A stretch of 64,000 nucleotides of DNA from Hydrogenophaga sp. A37 (GTDB taxonomy: Bacteria > Pseudomonadota > Gammaproteobacteria > Burkholderiales > Burkholderiaceae_C). Below, piece after piece: positions 63,776 to 64,000 of this stretch (position 1 is its first letter; each line of letters begins with the position of its first letter). Below the pieces are notes generated by a model, which saw only the letters and a program-made list of their open reading frames with translations, was not told the origin of the DNA and searched no databases. The position numbers were made by a program, and so were the translations under genes. Where the stretch lies: the NCBI RefSeq assembly GCF_002001205.1, contig NZ_MUNZ01000086.1, positions 62,001 through 126,000 of the forward strand, in the 5' to 3' direction.

Positions 63776-64000
63776 ATGCGCTTTCTGATCGACTTTTTCC
63801 CCATCGCCCTCTTCGTCGCGGCCTACAAGCTCGGTGACATCTACACCGCCACCGGCGTGCTGATGGGGGCCACGCTGCTCCAGACCGGCCTCATCTACGC
63901 CATCGACCGCAAGCTGCAGACCCTGCAGAAGGTCACGCTGGTGCTGATAATCGTGTTCGGCACGCTGACGCTGGCGCTGCACGACGAGCGCTTCATCAAG
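63776..64000 (+). CDS. yciB: Septation protein A / YciB (3' partial)
   Basis: First 75 residues of an inner-membrane protein of the YciB/IspZ family, cut by the window edge. The N-terminus [17 protein letters not shown] and the [10 protein letters not shown] element are typical. Homologues influence septation and envelope synthesis. The family is about 180 residues long. It is divergent from the hypothetical gene at 63162. Confidence 0.93.
   Translation, partial: MRFLIDFFPIALFVAAYKLGDIYTATGVLMGATLLQTGLIYAIDRKLQTLQKVTLVLIIVFGTLTLALHDERFIK

Overview
The window is GC-rich, densely coding DNA from a betaproteobacterium, most likely Burkholderiales, family Comamonadaceae (Hydrogenophaga-like). 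This rests on gene content and order: rimP-nusA-infB-rbfA-truB-typA, smpB / ratA-rnfH, guaB-guaA, tmk-holB-pilZ-tatD, an aotJQMOP-type transport operon, and several family-specific fusions. The genus is inference. I saw no rRNA, tRNA or CRISPR array.

Layout. 1-3369: yejB (5' partial)-yejE-yejF peptide ABC transporter. 3446-4473: two small membrane proteins. 4499-12948: promoter, leader terminator and the translation/transcription operon rimP-nusA-infB-rbfA-truB-typA with its terminator. 12954-20596: a DMT exporter, an enoyl-CoA hydratase/HIBYL-CoA hydrolase, smpB, ratA-rnfH, a DUF4124 protein, guaB, a small membrane protein and guaA.

20577-34471 looks like a 13.9-kb genomic island in the 3' end of guaA. 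The last 20 bases of guaA (coding T-I-E-W-E-stop) recur at 34452-34471 with 17 of 20 identical and the same five residues plus stop encoded. Its cargo is an APC transporter, an amidohydrolase lipoprotein, LuxR and LysR regulators, and a mandelate-to-benzoate cluster (benzoylformate decarboxylase, aldehyde dehydrogenase, ketopantoate-reductase-like protein, TRAP binding protein, mandelate dehydrogenase). Both ends are decayed: an aminotransferase relic on the left, AraC and IS3-family relics on the right. No integrase is visible.

Just right of the island, a LexA-type box precedes a 2H phosphoesterase (LigT-like) whose last residues resemble a beta-clamp-binding motif. It is followed by a TadA-haloalkane dehalogenase fusion and an LD-carboxypeptidase. 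37535-42559 holds a small conserved protein, a cyclase-FHA protein, a penicillin acylase and a four-EF-hand protein. 42689-46921 (minus strand) is the aot-type basic amino acid transporter.

47107-49116 looks like a roughly 2-kb Xer-dependent element (IMEX): a VC1465/XafT-like protein, a ribbon-helix-helix protein with twin palindromic operators, a further unknown gene and structured DNA, bounded by a 15-bp direct repeat. The left copy contains half of a dif-like site.

49398-63617 holds tctA/tctB, an ankyrin protein, tatD, pilZ, holB, tmk and mltG (minus strand), then ygfZ and an NRDE protein (plus), a thioesterase-acetyltransferase fusion, an esterase, an iron alcohol dehydrogenase, a lipoprotein, a TerB-type protein and an unknown protein. 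The window ends inside yciB (septation protein A).
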